64,000 nt of DNA from Exiguobacterium sp. (GTDB lineage Bacteria; Bacillota; Bacilli; Exiguobacteriales; Exiguobacteriaceae), in contig NZ_JAFIFD010000019.1 in the NCBI RefSeq assembly GCF_020832205.1, positions 32,671 through 96,670 of the forward strand, read 5' to 3'. Below the pieces are notes generated by a model. That model was not told where the DNA came from. It made no database searches and saw nothing but the letters and a program-made list of their open reading frames with translations. This document shows positions 10,266 to 20,018 of the stretch, piece by piece. A program made the translations under genes and the position numbers. Each line of letters starts with the position of its first letter. The stretch's first letter is position 1.

Positions 10266-10982
10266 ATGAAAGTCGCAATCATGCAACCTTATTTTTTTCC
10301 GTATATCGGGTATTACCAGCTCATTCACGCCGTCGACACGTTCGTTATATACGATGATGTCCACTTCATTAAAAAAGGCTGGATTCATCGTAACTATATC
10401 TTAGTGGATGGGCATAAGCATCCGCTGACAATGTCGGTTGAAAAAATGAGTCAAAATCGTCTCATCCTCGAACATGAACGGGCGAACATCGAGGACGTGA
10501 CCCGTCATCAACTCAAGCATCTCTACCACGGTTACAGGCGCGCGCCACAGTTTGAACGCGTTATGCCGCTACTTGAACCAGTCCTTCGGTATGAGGACCG
10601 AAACGTCAGTCGGTACTTAGCACATAGCCTTGAAACCATCGCTCGGTCGTTAGGGATTCAGACGACATTCGTCCGTTCTTCCGATTTAGCTATCGGTAAA
10701 ACGCTAAAAGGACAAGACCGCGTCCTCGCCATCTGTCAGGCGCTCGGTGCGACCGATTATATTAACGCCATCAATGGCCGAGCGCTTTACGACGCCGATG
10801 CGTTTGAACAGAAAGGGATCCGACTCTCTTTCATCGACACTGACATCGCGCCGTACGATCAAGGGACGGACGAGTTCGAGCCATACTTGTCCATCATTGA
10901 TTTGATGATGCACTGTTCGAAAGAAGAAATGCAGCTGATGCTCGACCGATATGAGCTCATCTCGAATCGCCAAGTCACCTAG
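10266..10982 (+). CDS. WbqC-family protein
   Basis: 'KVAIMQPYFFPYIGYYQLIHAVDTFVIYDDVHFIKKGWIHRNYI' is the WbqC-family N-terminus. Confidence 0.9.
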   Translation: MKVAIMQPYFFPYIGYYQLIHAVDTFVIYDDVHFIKKGWIHRNYILVDGHKHPLTMSVEKMSQNRLILEHERANIEDVTRHQLKHLYHGYRRAPQFERVMPLLEPVLRYEDRNVSRYLAHSLETIARSLGIQTTFVRSSDLAIGKTLKGQDRVLAICQALGATDYINAINGRALYDADAFEQKGIRLSFIDTDIAPYDQGTDEFEPYLSIIDLMMHCSKEEMQLMLDRYELISNRQVT

Positions 10983-10992
10983 GAGGTGTCCT

Positions 10993-12168
10993 ATGCTACA
11001 CATTGCCGATATCCAGTCGACCGCGCTCCCGGGTCCCTGTCAACGTCCGAAACCAAAACTCGTCTCAAACGTCATTGCGGTCACAAAGTCCGTTATGCCG
11101 ACGTTTGAAGAGTACACGGCTGAAATACAGGACATCTGGGAGACCCGATGGTTGACGAATAATGGATCGAAACATCAACAGTTAGAGGCCTCGTTGCAAG
11201 ACTACTTACGTGTTAAAAACGTCGCGTTGTTCACGAACGGGCATTTAGCACTTGAAGCTGCGATTGAAGCGCTCGGCTTGACGGGCGAAGTCATCACGAC
11301 CCCGTTCACGTTCGCCTCGACGAGCCATGCATTGATTCGAAAAGGTTTGACGCCTGTCTATGGCGATATCCGCGCCGACGATTACACGCTCGACGCCACG
11401 AAACTCGAACGGTTGATCACGACAAAGACATCGGCGATTCTGCCGGTCCACGTGTATGGCAACGTATGCGATGTCGAGGCGATTGAAAGGATTGCGAAGA
11501 GTCACAACTTAAAAGTGATTTATGACGCCGCGCATGCATTTGGAGTGACTGTGAATGGACGTGGGATTGGCACGTACGGTGATGTCTCGATGTTTAGCTT
11601 CCATGCGACAAAAGTGTTTCACACGATTGAAGGAGGGGCGCTGACGTTCAACGACACCGAATTGAAAGGACGCTTCAATCGCTTGAAAAACTTCGGGATC
11701 ACGGGACCAGAAACAGTACAAGAACCGGGCGGTAACGCTAAGATGAACGAATTTCAAGCTGCTATGGGCATTTGTAACCTTCGTCATATCGACGACGTGA
11801 TAAACCGGCGCAGACATGTGCGGGAAATGTACGATCGATTGTTGGAATCAGTCAAGGGCGTTCGCCTGTTGTCCCGGCAGTCTGGTGTCGAGACGAACCA
11901 TTCTTATTATCCGATTGTGTTTACGGGTACTGTTAACCTTCGCGATCACGTCCATGCGCTACTTGAACGAGAAGGTATTTATAGCCGGAAGTACTTCTAT
12001 CCGCTCGTGACCGATTATACGTGGAACGAGAATCGGTTCGCGAGCCGTGCCACACCGGTCGCGAGACACATTGCTGCCCGCGTATTGACACTCCCTCTCT
12101 ATCCGGAGTTGAGTGACGAAGACGTGCATCGAATTTGTGAAGTTGTAACGAGAGGAGTGACGACATGA
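10993..12168 (+). CDS. DegT/DnrJ/EryC1/StrS PLP-dependent sugar aminotransferase
   Basis: '[24 protein letters not shown]', 'YDAAHAFGV', '[16 protein letters not shown]' (PLP lysine region). Confidence 0.92.
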   Translation: MLHIADIQSTALPGPCQRPKPKLVSNVIAVTKSVMPTFEEYTAEIQDIWETRWLTNNGSKHQQLEASLQDYLRVKNVALFTNGHLALEAAIEALGLTGEVITTPFTFASTSHALIRKGLTPVYGDIRADDYTLDATKLERLITTKTSAILPVHVYGNVCDVEAIERIAKSHNLKVIYDAAHAFGVTVNGRGIGTYGDVSMFSFHATKVFHTIEGGALTFNDTELKGRFNRLKNFGITGPETVQEPGGNAKMNEFQAAMGICNLRHIDDVINRRRHVREMYDRLLESVKGVRLLSRQSGVETNHSYYPIVFTGTVNLRDHVHALLEREGIYSRKYFYPLVTDYTWNENRFASRATPVARHIAARVLTLPLYPELSDEDVHRICEVVTRGVTT

Positions 12169-13136
12169 AAGGAATCATTTTAGCAGGTGGGAACGGGACG
12201 AGGCTTTATCCGATGACGAAAGCCGTCTCAAAACAGTTATTACCGATTTATGATAAGCCACTCATCTATTATCCGATGTCTGTCCTCATGTTAGCTGGCA
12301 TTCGAGAAATCTTACTCATCTCGACCCCAAAAGATATCGCTGGCTATGAACGGTTGTTCGGTGATGGCCACCAGCTTGGTATTCAAATCACATACCAAGT
12401 CCAAACGAAACCGGTCGGCCTCGCTGATGCATTCATTCTGGGTGCCGGCTTTATCGGTGACGACTCGGTTTGCTTGATTCTCGGGGATAACGTCTTCTAT
12501 GGACCGGACTTGACTCGATTCCTTCAACATGCGAAGCAAAACGAGCATGGCGCGACTATCTTCGGTTATCCGGTGAAAGACGCTCGGGCATTCGGCGTTG
12601 TCGAGTTTGACGATAAACATCGCGTCGTTTCAATTGAAGAGAAGCCGGCGGTCCCGAAATCGAACTACGCGGTGCCGGGCCTCTACTTCTATGACAATCA
12701 AGTTGTCGAGTTTGCGAAAGCCGTCACTCCATCCCCTCGTGGCGAGCTTGAGATTACGTCCATCAACAACATGTACCTCGAACGGGGCGAATTGAACGTT
12801 GTCTTGTTCGGCCGAGGCATGGCATGGCTTGATACAGGTACGCCAGAAGGGATGATTAAAGCATCCATCTTCGTTCAAACTGTCCAAGAGCGACAAGGGT
12901 ACTACATCGCTTGTTTAGAAGAGATTGCGTGGCGCCGGGGCTTCATCACCCGTGATGAGCTCGCAGACATTGGAGCGACGCTGAAGATGACGGATTACGG
13001 ACAATATCTTCTATCACTCGTCAAGGAAGGGGAAGAAGCAGATGCGAACGTTACTCGTGACTGGCGGAGCCGGGTTCATCGGTTCAAATTTCATAAGACA
13101 CTTTCGGGAAAAACATCCGACGTACCGCATTCTTAA
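12165..13136 (+). CDS. rfbA: Glucose-1-phosphate thymidylyltransferase
   Basis: '[39 protein letters not shown]'. Confidence 0.95.
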   Translation: MKGIILAGGNGTRLYPMTKAVSKQLLPIYDKPLIYYPMSVLMLAGIREILLISTPKDIAGYERLFGDGHQLGIQITYQVQTKPVGLADAFILGAGFIGDDSVCLILGDNVFYGPDLTRFLQHAKQNEHGATIFGYPVKDARAFGVVEFDDKHRVVSIEEKPAVPKSNYAVPGLYFYDNQVVEFAKAVTPSPRGELEITSINNMYLERGELNVVLFGRGMAWLDTGTPEGMIKASIFVQTVQERQGYYIACLEEIAWRRGFITRDELADIGATLKMTDYGQYLLSLVKEGEEADANVTRDWRSRVHRFKFHKTLSGKTSDVPHS

Positions 13137-14100
13137 CGTCGACGCGTTGACATATGCCGGGAACTTAGAAAATTTGGATGGAATTACGGAAGACGCACTG
13201 TATCACTTCGAAAAAGTCGACATTCGGGACCGGGAGGCTGTCCGTCGCTTGTTCGAGACGTATGATGTCACCGAAGTCGTCCACTTTGCGGCCGAGTCCC
13301 ACGTCGATCGGAGCATCACGGAACCGGAAGTGTTTTTGACGACGAACGTTCTTGGCACGCAAGTGTTGTTAGACGCCGCGATGTGGCACTGGAAGCTAGA
13401 TGCGAAGAATAAACATAGTCGGCACTATCGTGAAGGCGTCTGTTTTGTTCACGTCTCGACTGACGAAGTGTATGGCTCACTCGGCGCAGAAGGGTTCTTC
13501 ACAGAGACGTCGCCGATTGCTCCGAATAGCCCGTACGCTGCATCAAAAGCTAGCTCGGATTTATTGGTGCGCGCGTATTATGAGACGTATGGCTTACCGG
13601 TTAAGACGACGCGTTGCAGCAATAACTACGGTCCGTATCAATTCCCGGAAAAATTGATTCCGCTTATGATTCATAACTGTCTGGCTGGCAAGTCGCTCCC
13701 AGTCTACGGGGACGGACAACAAATTCGAGACTGGCTTCATGTCAATGACCACTGCGAGGCAATTGATCTCGTCCGACAACGCGGACGTTTTGGTGACGTC
13801 TATAACATTGGTGGCCATAACGAGAAGACAAATCTAGCGCTCGTTAAGCTAATTTTGCAAAAGCTCGACCGTCCCGAAACGTTGATACAATTCGTTCAAG
13901 ATCGCCCAGGGCATGACCGTCGTTACGCAATCGATGCGAGCAAGATGGCGCGCGAGTTTGACTGGACGCCGCGATATTCGTTTGAAAAAGGAATGGAGGA
14001 GACGATTGATTGGTACCTTCGTCATCCTGAATGGGTCGAACGGATTGTCTCCGGTGCGTATCAATCGTATTACGAAGCGATGTACTCATCTGTCGAATAG
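13042..14100 (+). CDS. rfbB: dTDP-glucose 4,6-dehydratase
   Basis: '[18 protein letters not shown]', '[10 protein letters not shown]', '[22 protein letters not shown]', '[11 protein letters not shown]'. Confidence 0.96.
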   Translation: MRTLLVTGGAGFIGSNFIRHFREKHPTYRILNVDALTYAGNLENLDGITEDALYHFEKVDIRDREAVRRLFETYDVTEVVHFAAESHVDRSITEPEVFLTTNVLGTQVLLDAAMWHWKLDAKNKHSRHYREGVCFVHVSTDEVYGSLGAEGFFTETSPIAPNSPYAASKASSDLLVRAYYETYGLPVKTTRCSNNYGPYQFPEKLIPLMIHNCLAGKSLPVYGDGQQIRDWLHVNDHCEAIDLVRQRGRFGDVYNIGGHNEKTNLALVKLILQKLDRPETLIQFVQDRPGHDRRYAIDASKMAREFDWTPRYSFEKGMEETIDWYLRHPEWVERIVSGAYQSYYEAMYSSVE

Positions 14101-14112
14101 GAGGGAGTCAGC

Positions 14113-14775
14113 ATGTATGCGCGCTATATCAAGCATCCGCAAGACGTTCTATTGGCAACGACCGCCCTCATCGTCCTCAGCCCGCTCTTATTAGGCATCG
14201 CGCTCCTCGTCCGAATCAAACTTGGACCTTCCATCCTGTTTCGACAAGCGCGACCGGGGAAAGATGGCAAAATTTTCTATTTGTACAAATTTCGGACGAT
14301 GACTAATGCGCGAGATGCGAATGGGGAGTTGTTACCGGACGAACAGCGGTTGACGCGCTTCGGTAAGACGTTACGCTCGTTGAGTCTAGATGAATTGCCG
14401 AGTCTGATGAATATCGTGAAAGGTGACTTGGCCATCGTCGGACCACGTCCCCTCCTTGTTGACTACTTGCCGTTCTACAACGAGGTGCAACGACGCCGAC
14501 ACGAGGTGCGGCCCGGATTAACCGGTCTCGCCCAAGTGAATGGAAGAAATCGCTTGTCGTGGAACGAGCGTTTTGAACTAGACGTCACATACGTCGACCA
14601 CGTCTCGTGGCGAAACGATTGGCACATCATTTGGCTGACGGTCGGAAAAGTGTTAAGACGGGACGGAATCACGTCCTCGACGGCTGCGACGATGGAGCCG
14701 TTCACAGGCGAACGGGTTCTCGAGCCGTCTCCAACAAAATCAACACGAAAAAAGAAAGCGGCATCTTTCCAATGA
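14113..14775 (+). CDS. Undecaprenyl-phosphate sugar-1-phosphate transferase (bacterial sugar transferase)
   Basis: 'FRQARPGKDGKIFYLYKFRTM', 'LRSLSLDELPSLMNIVKGDLAIVGPRPLL'. Confidence 0.93.
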   Translation: MYARYIKHPQDVLLATTALIVLSPLLLGIALLVRIKLGPSILFRQARPGKDGKIFYLYKFRTMTNARDANGELLPDEQRLTRFGKTLRSLSLDELPSLMNIVKGDLAIVGPRPLLVDYLPFYNEVQRRRHEVRPGLTGLAQVNGRNRLSWNERFELDVTYVDHVSWRNDWHIIWLTVGKVLRRDGITSSTAATMEPFTGERVLEPSPTKSTRKKKAASFQ

Positions 14776-14795
14776 AGGATGCTGCTTTCTTTTTT
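14751..14795. terminator. Bidirectional terminator shared by convergent operons
   Basis: AAAGAAAGCGGCATC ... GATGCTGCTTTCTTTTTT; overlaps the 3' end of the sugar transferase CDS. Confidence 0.85.
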
Positions 14796-14796
14796 G

Positions 14797-15648
14797 CTAA
14801 CGCGCGAGGTACGGTTTGACGAAGCCTTCGAATACATGACTGTCCAACAAATACCGATTGATAAAAAATGGCGAATTCTCGTTTGTGATCGGATTTGGAC
14901 TTAAAATGAACGCCTCAGAATAACCAGCTCGTTCAATCAATGCCGTCACGGCGTCATCCGTCTCACCGAACGGGTATGCAATCGCCGTCGTCGTCACGCC
15001 GAGCTCAGTTTGTAACGTGTCGCGACTCATCTGTAAATCTTTTGCGAACGCCTCGTGATTATTTGGATCACGGAACGTAGCGAGACCTTCTTGTATGTAG
15101 TGGAAATCATGAGTGTGAGAGCCAAAGTCGGCAAGGCCGCTTTCTTTCATTTCTCGTAATTCATCCCATGATGCAAGTTGAAGATTTTGGAACGATTCAC
15201 CGACATGTCTGGTGATAACGAACAAGGTGAACGGGATACCTTCTTGCTTTAAGACGGGAAACGCGTTTTCGTATACCGTATGATCGACATCATCAAACGA
15301 GATCCAGACGCATCGATCTGGAATCGGTTCGCCGTTCACGTAACCGGTGACGTTGGCTAATGTCGCAAAGTGCGCGTCTTGTTGTTTCATCCAGCGAATC
15401 TGTTCTGCAAACTCATCGGCATAAACGTTGTACCGTTTCAAGTCGTCCGAGCCTGTGACCGTCTCAATCGTCTTGTTCCAAAAGTGGGGACGTTTGATTC
15501 GGTGGTAGCTTAACCCAACACATGTGCCTTTGTCGGTGAGTTGTGTCGGGTCAGGAAGCGACGGTCGCTTTGAGGCGACGTCGTTCACTTTCCAGGTCAC
15601 ACTAACCGCCACCAAGAAGACGAGTACCCATTTGAACACTCGTCTCAT
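14797..15648 (-). CDS. Polysaccharide deacetylase, IcaB/PgaB-type PNAG N-deacetylase
   Basis: 'VGLSYHRI', 'CVWISFDDVDHTVYENAFPVLKQEGIPFTLFVI', 'GLADFGSHTHDFH'. Confidence 0.88.
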   Translation of the reverse strand: MRRVFKWVLVFLVAVSVTWKVNDVASKRPSLPDPTQLTDKGTCVGLSYHRIKRPHFWNKTIETVTGSDDLKRYNVYADEFAEQIRWMKQQDAHFATLANVTGYVNGEPIPDRCVWISFDDVDHTVYENAFPVLKQEGIPFTLFVITRHVGESFQNLQLASWDELREMKESGLADFGSHTHDFHYIQEGLATFRDPNNHEAFAKDLQMSRDTLQTELGVTTTAIAYPFGETDDAVTALIERAGYSEAFILSPNPITNENSPFFINRYLLDSHVFEGFVKPYLAR

Positions 15649-16109
15649 TTTGGTAACTCTTTCACTGGGTTATCCGTAAAGACGACGACTTTTTCCGTTT
15701 GAAGTCGCTGAATATCGGCTTCGTCCATCAAACCTAAGCTGGTCAATTCTTCGATCGTTGTCGGCGTTGGTGGCTTTCGCCGATTCAGTGAACCGTATCG
15801 CTTTTTGTTGTATGTTCGCCACGTGAACAAGATAAGTGCGGACGCAAGGAGTGCCATCAAGCCGAGTGCGAGCAGTCCGCGAATATCCGCATTTGTGACG
15901 TTAAGGGCTGTCTTCACGGTTGCGATGTAGCGATCATTGACACCGATTAACGCGCTGAGGAAAAACCATGTGACGACGAGCGTATACCCCCAAAAGATGA
16001 TGGTCAGCACTAAATCAAAGATTTTTCGAAAGATGGAGTGTTTTGTTTTAACAAGGACGCCTTCGGTTAAAGACTGCTCCGTCGCGTCCCTCGGTCTGGT
16101 GAACTCCAT
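15645..16109 (-). CDS. PgaD-like PNAG biosynthesis membrane protein
   Basis: About 154 aa, two TM segments, between PgaC-like and PgaB/IcaB-like genes; RBS GAAAGGAGGG supports the start at 16109. Confidence 0.7.
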   Translation of the reverse strand: MEFTRPRDATEQSLTEGVLVKTKHSIFRKIFDLVLTIIFWGYTLVVTWFFLSALIGVNDRYIATVKTALNVTNADIRGLLALGLMALLASALILFTWRTYNKKRYGSLNRRKPPTPTTIEELTSLGLMDEADIQRLQTEKVVVFTDNPVKELPK

Positions 16110-17326
16110 GTGGCGTACCCTCCTTTCACGGTTGAGCGGATGGCTCGAGGTGTTGCCGCGATGACAACGAACGTGTTCAGCATCCAGTAGATGACCGGGT
16201 ACCATGCGGCCCATACGTAGTAGCGGAACACGTTGTCGTAGCGAGCGTCGTTCCAAAGCGAGATGAGTAATTGAATGTGACTAATCATCACAAGAGCAAA
16301 TGAGTTGTACGTGAACCAAACGAGCATTTCTTGAATCGTTTCTGCGGTCACGATCAAATATATAGTGACGAGGAGCCACGCATACGCCCACAATACGCTG
16401 ATGACTTGTTCAAAGTAGACAGGCCAAATACGGCGTTGACGCCAATCTTTGAAAATATCGAAGTGGCGAAGGACGACTTCTTGCCCGCCTTGGGACCACC
16501 GGACACGTTGTTTCCAAATGCCAGAAAGGGATTCTGGGACCAGCATCCAACAGATGGCCCGTGGCTCATAGCGGATATCCCAAAACTTTTTTTGTAACTT
16601 CCACGATACCGCGATATCTTCGGTGATCATGTCCCGATCCCAAAGTCCGACCGAGAGCAACGCCTTTTTTCGAAACATGACGATGACACCGGATACGGTC
16701 ATGATTTTCCCCATGACACGTTGGGTGCGTTTGATTGAACCGATGATGGATGCGTACTCCACGATTTGCATGCGACTAAGTAAAGTGTCTCGATTTCGGA
16801 TGCGCGGGTTACCAGTTACGGCGCCGACGCGTTCGCCTCTGTCAAGGAAGTGGCGTACGAGATGGTACGGAGCCTCTTCTGCTAAAAATGCGTCAGAGTC
16901 CACACAGAGCAAGTACTCCGAGTGTGCCGCATGGGCCGCCATATGGAGCGCATTTGCTTTCCCACGATTTTCGTGGCAATCGATGACTCGAAGGCGCTCA
17001 TGTTTTTCCGCTAACTCAATTAATAGTTCCCCTGTACGATCTGAACTCCCGTCATTGACGGCAATGATTTCAAGGTGAGGGTAAGTGAGTCGATCCAAAT
17101 AAGTGATTGTCTCTTCAATTGTATCTTGTTCGTTATAACATGGTACGAGAATACTGATAAGCGGCCATTCGCGCTCATTCAAATCGAGCGGTTTTTCATT
17201 TTCTCGTGTGAAACTGAATAAGACCGCACCTGAAATCCAAAACAGTGCCATCATGAACGGGTACCAGAACACAAACTGAGCAATTGGCTCAATCCATGGG
17301 GCGAACTCTAATAAATAAAACTGCAT
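16067..17326 (-). CDS. pgaC: Poly-beta-1,6-GlcNAc synthase (PgaC/IcaA-like GT2)
   Basis: 'ISILVPCYNEQDTIEETI', 'AVNDGSSDRTGELL', 'CVDSDAFL', 'TEDIAVSWKLQ', 'QRVRWSQGG'. Confidence 0.92.
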   Translation of the reverse strand: MQFYLLEFAPWIEPIAQFVFWYPFMMALFWISGAVLFSFTRENEKPLDLNEREWPLISILVPCYNEQDTIEETITYLDRLTYPHLEIIAVNDGSSDRTGELLIELAEKHERLRVIDCHENRGKANALHMAAHAAHSEYLLCVDSDAFLAEEAPYHLVRHFLDRGERVGAVTGNPRIRNRDTLLSRMQIVEYASIIGSIKRTQRVMGKIMTVSGVIVMFRKKALLSVGLWDRDMITEDIAVSWKLQKKFWDIRYEPRAICWMLVPESLSGIWKQRVRWSQGGQEVVLRHFDIFKDWRQRRIWPVYFEQVISVLWAYAWLLVTIYLIVTAETIQEMLVWFTYNSFALVMISHIQLLISLWNDARYDNVFRYYVWAAWYPVIYWMLNTFVVIAATPRAIRSTVKGGYATWSSPDRGTRRSSL

Positions 17327-17503
17327 TATGACCCCTCCGATTTTCTAAAAAGCAACGATGAAAATATGATACCATCGAATCGTTTTCCTTTCCCTTTTTA
17401 TTCAAATAATTGAGCACATTACTCATTCTTCTATTCGTATTTTTCAAATCATTATGATATAACTATATTTGTGAAATAGTGAGCAAATAAGGAGTGATAC
17501 TTT

Positions 17504-18151
17504 TTGAAACAATGTCTCGTGATTGTATTGTCGTGTCTATGGGTCTTGTCCGGATGTAGCCAACATTCGAACGCGGAAAAGACAGAAACCTTCACGTATG
17601 AAGCTTACGAATTGCCCCTTGAGGACAAGGTGAGTCTTGGTGATGGACAGAATGAGATTGTTTTTGTCTTTGACTACAGTTGTCCGTGGTGTAAAAAGTG
17701 GATGGAGGACGTCCTACCGCAAATTGAGTCTCGATGGCTTGATAACGGAGAGATAGCGTTTAAAGGACAGCCACTCGTATTGTTAAACGAAAGGTCACAG
17801 TTACTTGCTACAGTCGATGCGAATGCAGAACAACTGATACCCGAGCAATATTACGAGCTCCAACGTCACATCGCGAGTGACGCTGAGATAGATGATTACG
17901 GAACAGAAGCATACGTTCGGCGTCTCGCGGAAACGTTCGATGTAAACGCGGAAGTACTTCTCGTCCCACGGGTCGATGAAGGAATTCAAAATGCTCGGTT
18001 ATATACGAGAGACCTAGGGGTTGATTATGTTCCAACCGTGTACGTGAATAAGATTAAGCTTTTGGATGCGTTCAGTTTAGAGGAGATGGAGCAAGTGATC
18101 AAAGGTGAGATTCAAGTGGGTGATCAAGTGGAAGTGGATATGGCGCAATGA
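17504..18151 (+). CDS. DsbA-like thioredoxin-fold lipoprotein
   Basis: Lipobox 'LSGC', redox motif 'CPWC', 'VPTVYVN' cis-Pro loop; TTG start. Confidence 0.85.
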   Translation: MKQCLVIVLSCLWVLSGCSQHSNAEKTETFTYEAYELPLEDKVSLGDGQNEIVFVFDYSCPWCKKWMEDVLPQIESRWLDNGEIAFKGQPLVLLNERSQLLATVDANAEQLIPEQYYELQRHIASDAEIDDYGTEAYVRRLAETFDVNAEVLLVPRVDEGIQNARLYTRDLGVDYVPTVYVNKIKLLDAFSLEEMEQVIKGEIQVGDQVEVDMAQ

Positions 18152-18332
18152 AAGGTTTATGGTCAATGTGTAAGTGATTCTCTGTCCTTCCGATTGTAAC
18201 GATATTGTCCAGTTCAAAAAAATCTCATGAGAGAGTTATCGAAAGGTGCGATGTGAATCGCGCTTTTTTTAGTAGGTACAGGAATTAAATCGCTATTTAT
18301 CGAATGTTAATAAAAAGAGCATCTGACTGTCG

Positions 18333-18593
18333 TCAAACGCTTCTTTGTTGCTGATTTCGATTTTTGCGCCACTTCCAGACGACGAGGCCGAGGACGAGAA
18401 GCAAAGGTGCGGCGACCCATGGACGGGCTTCGAGGATGGATACGATTTCAAAGATGGAGAGCCAACCGCTCACCATGATGAGGATCAATAGGAACGTTTT
18501 CAGTCCCCCCCGGACCGGAAACCAATAATAGATGAGTAAAGTAATCAAAAAGAAAGCGAGTAAGCCCATGCGGTTAGTCCTTTCTAGCGTCAT
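18333..18593 (-). CDS. Small hypothetical membrane protein
   Basis: Two to three hydrophobic helices, basic C-terminus. Confidence 0.5.
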   Translation of the reverse strand: MTLERTNRMGLLAFFLITLLIYYWFPVRGGLKTFLLILIMVSGWLSIFEIVSILEARPWVAAPLLLVLGLVVWKWRKNRNQQQRSV

Positions 18594-18730
18594 TTTGACC
18601 CATTATAGCATTTTCAAGCGCAAACACGCACTCGTGAGCGATGAAACAGAGCATTGCGGCACGTTGAAACCTTCCCATACCGGCGGTGTTTCGATACAGT
18701 TGAGAGTAGATGATTGAAGGAGGAACTGAC

Positions 18731-19972
18731 GTGAAATTTGGAATTATTGGTCTTGGATACGTCGGATTGGCGACGTTGTGTGGACTGGCGAAAGCAGGGC
18801 ACGAGGTCATCGGCGTCGAGAAACAGGCACCGAAACTCGAACAGTTGAGGGGCGGCACGATCCCGTTCCACGAACCGGGGATGGCCGAAGTGTTGCAGGA
18901 ATTCGCTGACGCGATCACGTTGACAGACGAGATCGCGTCGACAGAAGGCGTCGATTACTTGTTTCTCGCCGTCGGCACACCGAGCCGCGAGGACGGAAGT
19001 TGCGATTTGACGTTCGTCGATGACGTGCTCGCCGAAGTGAAGACGAAACAGAAGATCGTCATCCGGAGCACGGTGCCGCCGGGGACGACGGATCTGCTCA
19101 AAGTGATGTACCCGGCGCATACGTTCGCCATCGTTCCTGAATTTTTACAGGAAGGGCGCGCCCTCGCCGACGTGTTGAAGCCGCACCGCGTCGTCATCGG
19201 CAGCGAAGACCTCGAGATGTGTGAAGAGCTCGCGGGCATATACGGCCGTCTCGGCGTCCCGCTCGTCTGCACGTCACCGATCAACGCCGAATTCATCAAA
19301 TATGCGTCGAACGCGTTTCTCGCGACGAAGATCAGTTTCATGAACGACTTGTCGCGTCTCGCCGACAAGGCAGGTGCCGACATCACGACGATCGCCGACG
19401 GCATGGGGCTTGACCCGCGCATTGGCCGGTCGTTCTTGAACGCCGGTCTCGGCTACGGCGGCTCGTGCTTCCCGAAAGACATGAACGCGCTCCTTCACGT
19501 GGCTGGAGACAACGGGCTCGACTTGCCGGTCATCCGGGCCGCGGCCGAGACGAACACGGCGCAGCTCCACTACTTGCTCTCGAAGCTCGACGTGACACGC
19601 GGCATGCGCGTCGCTTTCCTCGGCCTCGCCTTCAAACCGGGGACGGACGATATGCGCGACGCCCCATCGGTCGCGCTCGCGCAACAGTTGTTGTTGCAAG
19701 AAGTCGAAGTCGTCGGGTACGACCCGCTCGCGACGTGGAACTATCGCCAAACGGCGACGGCGGAAGAAGCACTCGCCGGAGCGGACTACGCCATCCTCGT
19801 CACGGAGTGGCCAGAAATCGTCAACTTGAACCCTGAAGCGTTCGCCGGGATGCGGCAGAAGCGATTGATCGATGCCCGAAACGCTTGGAAGTTCGCCCGC
19901 GACCCGCACGATGTACAGTATGAAGGCATTGGTCGGATGCAAAAGAAGACGAACACCCCGACATCTAAATAA
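18731..19972 (+). CDS. ugd: UDP-glucose 6-dehydrogenase family
   Basis: 'KFGIIGLGYVGLATLCGLAKAGHEVIGVE', 'NAGLGYGGSCFPKDMNALLH', 'FLGLAFKPGTDDMRDAPS'; GTG start. Confidence 0.95.
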   Translation: MKFGIIGLGYVGLATLCGLAKAGHEVIGVEKQAPKLEQLRGGTIPFHEPGMAEVLQEFADAITLTDEIASTEGVDYLFLAVGTPSREDGSCDLTFVDDVLAEVKTKQKIVIRSTVPPGTTDLLKVMYPAHTFAIVPEFLQEGRALADVLKPHRVVIGSEDLEMCEELAGIYGRLGVPLVCTSPINAEFIKYASNAFLATKISFMNDLSRLADKAGADITTIADGMGLDPRIGRSFLNAGLGYGGSCFPKDMNALLHVAGDNGLDLPVIRAAAETNTAQLHYLLSKLDVTRGMRVAFLGLAFKPGTDDMRDAPSVALAQQLLLQEVEVVGYDPLATWNYRQTATAEEALAGADYAILVTEWPEIVNLNPEAFAGMRQKRLIDARNAWKFARDPHDVQYEGIGRMQKKTNTPTSK

Positions 19973-19976
19973 AACG

Positions 19977-20010
19977 AGACGAGACAAGCTACATAGGTCT
20001 CGTCTTTTTG
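19977..20010 (+). terminator. Rho-independent terminator after ugd
   Basis: AGACGAGAC ... GTCTCGTCTTTTTG. Confidence 0.7.
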
Positions 20011-20018
20011 TACGTCAA

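Noticed and set aside
19274-19987. 237-aa minus-strand ORF
   Set aside because: Antisense to ugd
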